The translations under genes were made by a program, and so were the position numbers. A stretch of DNA of 64,000 nucleotides from Mycobacterium asiaticum (lineage in GTDB: Bacteria; Actinomycetota; Actinomycetes; Mycobacteriales; Mycobacteriaceae), in contig NZ_LZLQ01000024.1 of assembly GCF_001673315.1 (NCBI RefSeq), forward strand, positions 150,800 to 214,799, read 5' to 3'. Positions 61,831 to 64,000 of the stretch are shown here, one piece after another; within the stretch, counting starts at the first letter, position 1, and every line of letters begins with the position of its first letter. The notes beneath the pieces are model-generated. The model was not told the origin of the DNA. It did not search any database and saw nothing but the letters and a program-made list of their open reading frames with translations.

Positions 61831-63483
61831 ATGGCGTACGTGTGGGCGCAATCACAGGTAATGGCCTCGGCCGCAGCGCAAGTGACCGCGATCGGGACGG
61901 CGGTCGACGCCGCCAGCGCCGCCGCTGCGCGCAGCACCACCGGTCTGGTATCGGCGGCTGCCGACGAGGTATCGGTAGCGATCACAAGCCTTCTGGATGC
62001 CTACGCAAAGGAAGGCCAGCAGGCCATTTCCCAGGTGGCCACACTTCACCGGCAATTCGCCCGCTCGCTGGTCACGGCGGCTAGCGCATACGCCGGAGCC
62101 GAATCCGTAAACGTGAGCAGTCTCACCTCGATGTTCAGTTCCGGTAGCAGCGGATTGGTGACCCTTGTCATGGATGGGAGCGGGACGCCCATACCGCCGG
62201 CGGATTTCGTCGCCAACGTCGTCGCCCGTTACGTCTCGCCGCACTTCCCCGCAGGCCTGGTGCAGGCACTTGCGCTGCCCGCGGGGGAATTCCCGGACAG
62301 CGGAATCAAAGACCTGACTTCGGACGTCTCGATCGCCCGCGGTGTGACAATCTTGAACAACGCAATTCAACAGCAACTCGCCGCCGGAAACGCGATCAAC
62401 ATCGTGGGCTATTCGCAGAGCGCAAATATTGCGTCCCTGGCAATGCAATTGCTTGACCCCACCGGAACGCCGAGTTCGCTGCCCATCAACTTTGTCCTAC
62501 TCGGCAATTCGATGAATCCCAATGGTGGTTGGGACGCGCGCTTTCCCGGCCTCAGCCTGCCGAGTCTGGGGATTACCACTCTGGGTGCGGCACCCGCCAA
62601 TTCCTTTCCGACTCTGAGCTACACCATCGAATACGACGGTTGGGCGGACTTCCCGCGATACCCGATCAATATCTTCTCCGACCTGAACGCTCTGGCCGGC
62701 ATGGTGACCGTGCACACGACCTACGACAGTCTCACTGCGGCGCAACTGAATTCGGCGATCGTGTTGCCGACGCAAGGAGCTACCACGACGACGTACTACA
62801 TGATTCCGACGCTGAATCTGCCACTGCTGGATCCGCTTCGGTCCATCCCCTTCGTCGGAAACCCGATCGCGGACCTCATCCAGCCGGTGCTCGAGCCAAT
62901 CGTCAACTGGGGCTACGGCGACCCGAACTTCGGCTGGTCTACCGGCCCGGCCAATGTAGCTACCCCGTTCGGCTTTCTGCCGCCGCTCGGCGCCACCGCT
63001 GATCTGGGCCCCGCCATACTGCACGGCATACCGCAAGGAATTGCCGCGGCGGCACACGACCTGGCCACCGCGGGTCCCCCGCAGCTGCCGTCCCTACTGG
63101 ACCTGTCGCCCTCGACAGGCAGCCCGGGCCTGCCCGCCTGGCCGCAATCGCTGTCGGATGTCCTGCTGAGCCTGAAGGGGGCCAACACGCAGATCGTCGG
63201 CGCCGCGACGACCGCGTTCTCGACGGCCTACGCCACGCTGCTACCGACCGCGGACCTCGCGACCGCGGCCTTGATCTCGCTGCCGTCCTATGACGTGAAC
63301 CTGTTCCTGGACGGACTCCAACAGGCGGCCAACGGCCAGCCGTTGCAGGGGATTGTCAACGCCTTCGGGAACCCGATCGCCGCCAACGTCGGATTGCTCT
63401 CGCTCACCGGCGGTTTAGAGCTCACCGTCCTGGCCGAGTCGGCCGATTCGATCCTGACCGGGATGCCATTCCCGAGTGTGTAA
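61831..63483 (+). CDS. PE-PPE domain serine hydrolase (PE protein)
   Basis: 550 residues. N-terminal PE domain (about 1-95) with MAYVWAQSQVMASAAAQV, then the PE-PPE alpha/beta hydrolase domain (PF08237-type) with the nucleophile Ser195 in VGYSQSAN; the acid and His lie in the region with EYDGWADFP and VHTTYDS. Members are ESX-secreted esterases at the surface (as LipY or PE11-like). The C-terminal 150 residues are proline/leucine-rich, unrelated to the catalytic core. ATG at 61831. Confidence 0.92.
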   Translation: MAYVWAQSQVMASAAAQVTAIGTAVDAASAAAARSTTGLVSAAADEVSVAITSLLDAYAKEGQQAISQVATLHRQFARSLVTAASAYAGAESVNVSSLTSMFSSGSSGLVTLVMDGSGTPIPPADFVANVVARYVSPHFPAGLVQALALPAGEFPDSGIKDLTSDVSIARGVTILNNAIQQQLAAGNAINIVGYSQSANIASLAMQLLDPTGTPSSLPINFVLLGNSMNPNGGWDARFPGLSLPSLGITTLGAAPANSFPTLSYTIEYDGWADFPRYPINIFSDLNALAGMVTVHTTYDSLTAAQLNSAIVLPTQGATTTTYYMIPTLNLPLLDPLRSIPFVGNPIADLIQPVLEPIVNWGYGDPNFGWSTGPANVATPFGFLPPLGATADLGPAILHGIPQGIAAAAHDLATAGPPQLPSLLDLSPSTGSPGLPAWPQSLSDVLLSLKGANTQIVGAATTAFSTAYATLLPTADLATAALISLPSYDVNLFLDGLQQAANGQPLQGIVNAFGNPIAANVGLLSLTGGLELTVLAESADSILTGMPFPSV

Positions 63484-63484
63484 C

Positions 63485-63536
63485 TGGTGGCCAGGGGCGG
63501 GATCGAACCGCCGACCTTCCGCTTTTCAGGCGGACG
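63485..63536 (-). pseudogene. 3' fragment of tRNA-Phe (GAA), probable att site
   Basis: Reading the minus strand, the 3' part of tRNA-Phe is intact: anticodon stem TCCGC/GCGGA with loop CTGAAAA (anticodon GAA), AGGTC, T-arm, acceptor strand CCTGGCC and ACCA. The 5' half (expected GGCCAGG... before) is missing or strongly altered beyond 63536; only four of seven acceptor pairs could form with the sequence present. This is how an integrase leaves the far copy of its attachment site. A decayed tRNA is the other option, since some D-arm-like bases (TCAGCGGCTA) remain. Confidence 0.75.
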
Positions 63537-63569
63537 GATTAGCCGCTGACCTGCGGTTTAACGGTTTTC

Positions 63570-63607
63570 ATGCGTCAAATACGACGCGCTGAGCGCGTCT
63601 GACGCAT
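63570..63607. repeat. Nested perfect hairpin next to the tRNA fragment
   Basis: ATGCGTCA (63570-63577) pairs with TGACGCAT (63600-63607); inside, GACGCGC-TGA-GCGCGTC at 63583-63599. Stems are exact with a 5-nt bulge. Confidence 0.75.
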
Positions 63608-63612
63608 GCCGT

Positions 63613-63631
63613 CTGTCCGGCGACCGGACAG
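63613..63631. repeat. Hairpin CTGTCCGG-CGA-CCGGACAG
   Basis: Exact 8-bp stem with a 3-nt loop; ACCGGACA recurs at 63634-63641. Candidates for recombinase arm sites or a terminator. Confidence 0.65.
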
Positions 63632-63810
63632 AAACCGGACACGGTGACAGCACTCCCGACAGGGAACCCTTCACCGCCCATCACTCGATGATGCGCGCCT
63701 TGGGCTCCCGGGGAGTAGGTACCCGATGCCCAGCATCTCTGTGCCGACAGTGCGCTCTATCGGCGCTGCGGCGGAGCAATTACCTCTTGGACCGACCACA
63801 ACCCGAACGG

Positions 63811-63940
63811 CCAGCCGGAACACGGCCGGAGCCGCGGACGCCGGTAGACCGCGAGCGCCCGAGGCCGCCAAGGCCGCAGGGCGCGAGAGCGACAGCGGTC
63901 GGTCGGACGGCGGTAGCGGTGGAGGCCGTGTTCCGGCTGG
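63811..63940. repeat. 17-bp inverted repeat pair
   Basis: CCAGCCGGAACACGGCC at 63811-63827 and its exact reverse complement at 63924-63940, 96 bp apart, around GC-rich non-coding sequence. Confidence 0.7.
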
Positions 63941-64000
63941 GACCAACGGGCTTGTTATATGTCCCAAAAGTGTCCGCGACACCATCGATCACGGAGCTGA

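Larger units (their letters stand above)
63537..64000. mobile_element. Possible edge of an integrated element
   Basis: From the tRNA break to the window end there is no convincing gene: the open frames are arginine/alanine-rich without known motifs. Instead there are hairpins (63570-63607, 63613-63631), ACCGGACA direct repeats at 63623 and 63634, and a 17-bp inverted repeat (63811/63924). An integrase would be expected outside the window. Confidence 0.4.

Noticed and set aside
63485..63560. Complete tRNA
   Set aside because: Only four of seven acceptor pairs could form and the D-arm is incomplete; scored as a fragment.
63671..63985. 104-residue minus-strand frame
   Set aside because: Low-complexity Arg/Ala/Pro, no family, no good ribosome site.

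Overview
The window is GC-rich actinobacterial DNA from a non-tuberculous Mycobacterium. Three things show the genus: a PPE protein at 20951-21832, a PE-PPE serine hydrolase at 61831-63483, and a copper cluster (mmcO / lpqS - cysK2 - MFS) in the same order as Rv0846c-Rv0849 of M. tuberculosis with a RicR-type palindrome between the divergent genes. Mycofactocin-coupled SDR, F420/LLM-type oxidoreductases, cutinase and many FadE/EchA/P450 genes fit the same lineage.

Layout. 1-21 kb is a lipid/alicyclic catabolism region: acyl-CoA dehydrogenases, a TetR regulator, P450 + mycofactocin SDR + SDR, a fused double CaiB CoA-transferase, an enoyl-CoA hydratase, a pair of M24 proteins (one lacking metal ligands), an amidohydrolase, a second P450 with its 3Fe-4S ferredoxin and its own TetR, further SDRs and a large LuxR-type ATPase. 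21-26.6 kb holds PPE, a cyclase-ATPase-LuxR giant regulator and a beta-lactamase-like esterase. 26.5-31.3 kb is the copper island. 31.3-42.9 kb is a meta-cleavage cluster: an eight-gene minus-strand operon (mhpC-mhpA-mhpB, KstD-like flavoprotein, LLM oxidoreductase, SDR, cyclase, second alpha/beta hydrolase) opposite an IclR regulator and a second KstD-like flavoprotein. 42.9-44.8 kb is a divergent NarL-type histidine kinase/response regulator pair. 44.8-56.8 kb is a CoA-ester pathway: MeaB GTPase, hydrolase, transglutaminase-like protein, ligase-FadE-FadE-EchA operon, 2Fe-2S ferredoxin, and a split B12 acyl-CoA mutase with an LLM oxidoreductase and a CaiB transferase. 56.8-63.5 kb has envelope and housekeeping genes: cutinase, methyltransferase, VanX-type dipeptidase, PknH-sensor lipoprotein, heme oxygenase, GlsB-type membrane protein, a previously unlisted 57-residue zinc-ribbon protein, and PE-PPE. 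The right end carries a 52-nt 3' fragment of tRNA-Phe followed by gene-poor, repeat-rich DNA, a likely edge of an integrated element.

The most connecting observation is a 15-bp palindrome, GAGAATA-N-TATTCTC, present four times: beside the first TetR gene/FadE, upstream of the P450-SDR operon, between meaB and a hydrolase, and between the ligase-fadE-echA operon and the 2Fe-2S ferredoxin. It ties loci 50 kb apart into one probable regulon in which a P450/ferredoxin oxidation, CoA ligation, heterodimeric FadE dehydrogenation, hydration and a B12-dependent carbon rearrangement would act on one unidentified substrate. A second palindrome, TTAAGTCAA-N4-TTGATTTAA, occurs twice around the second TetR gene. 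Several genes in this window also carry short-period tandem repeats in their 5' leaders or signal peptide, and a 30-bp-period palindrome array separates two convergent operons.
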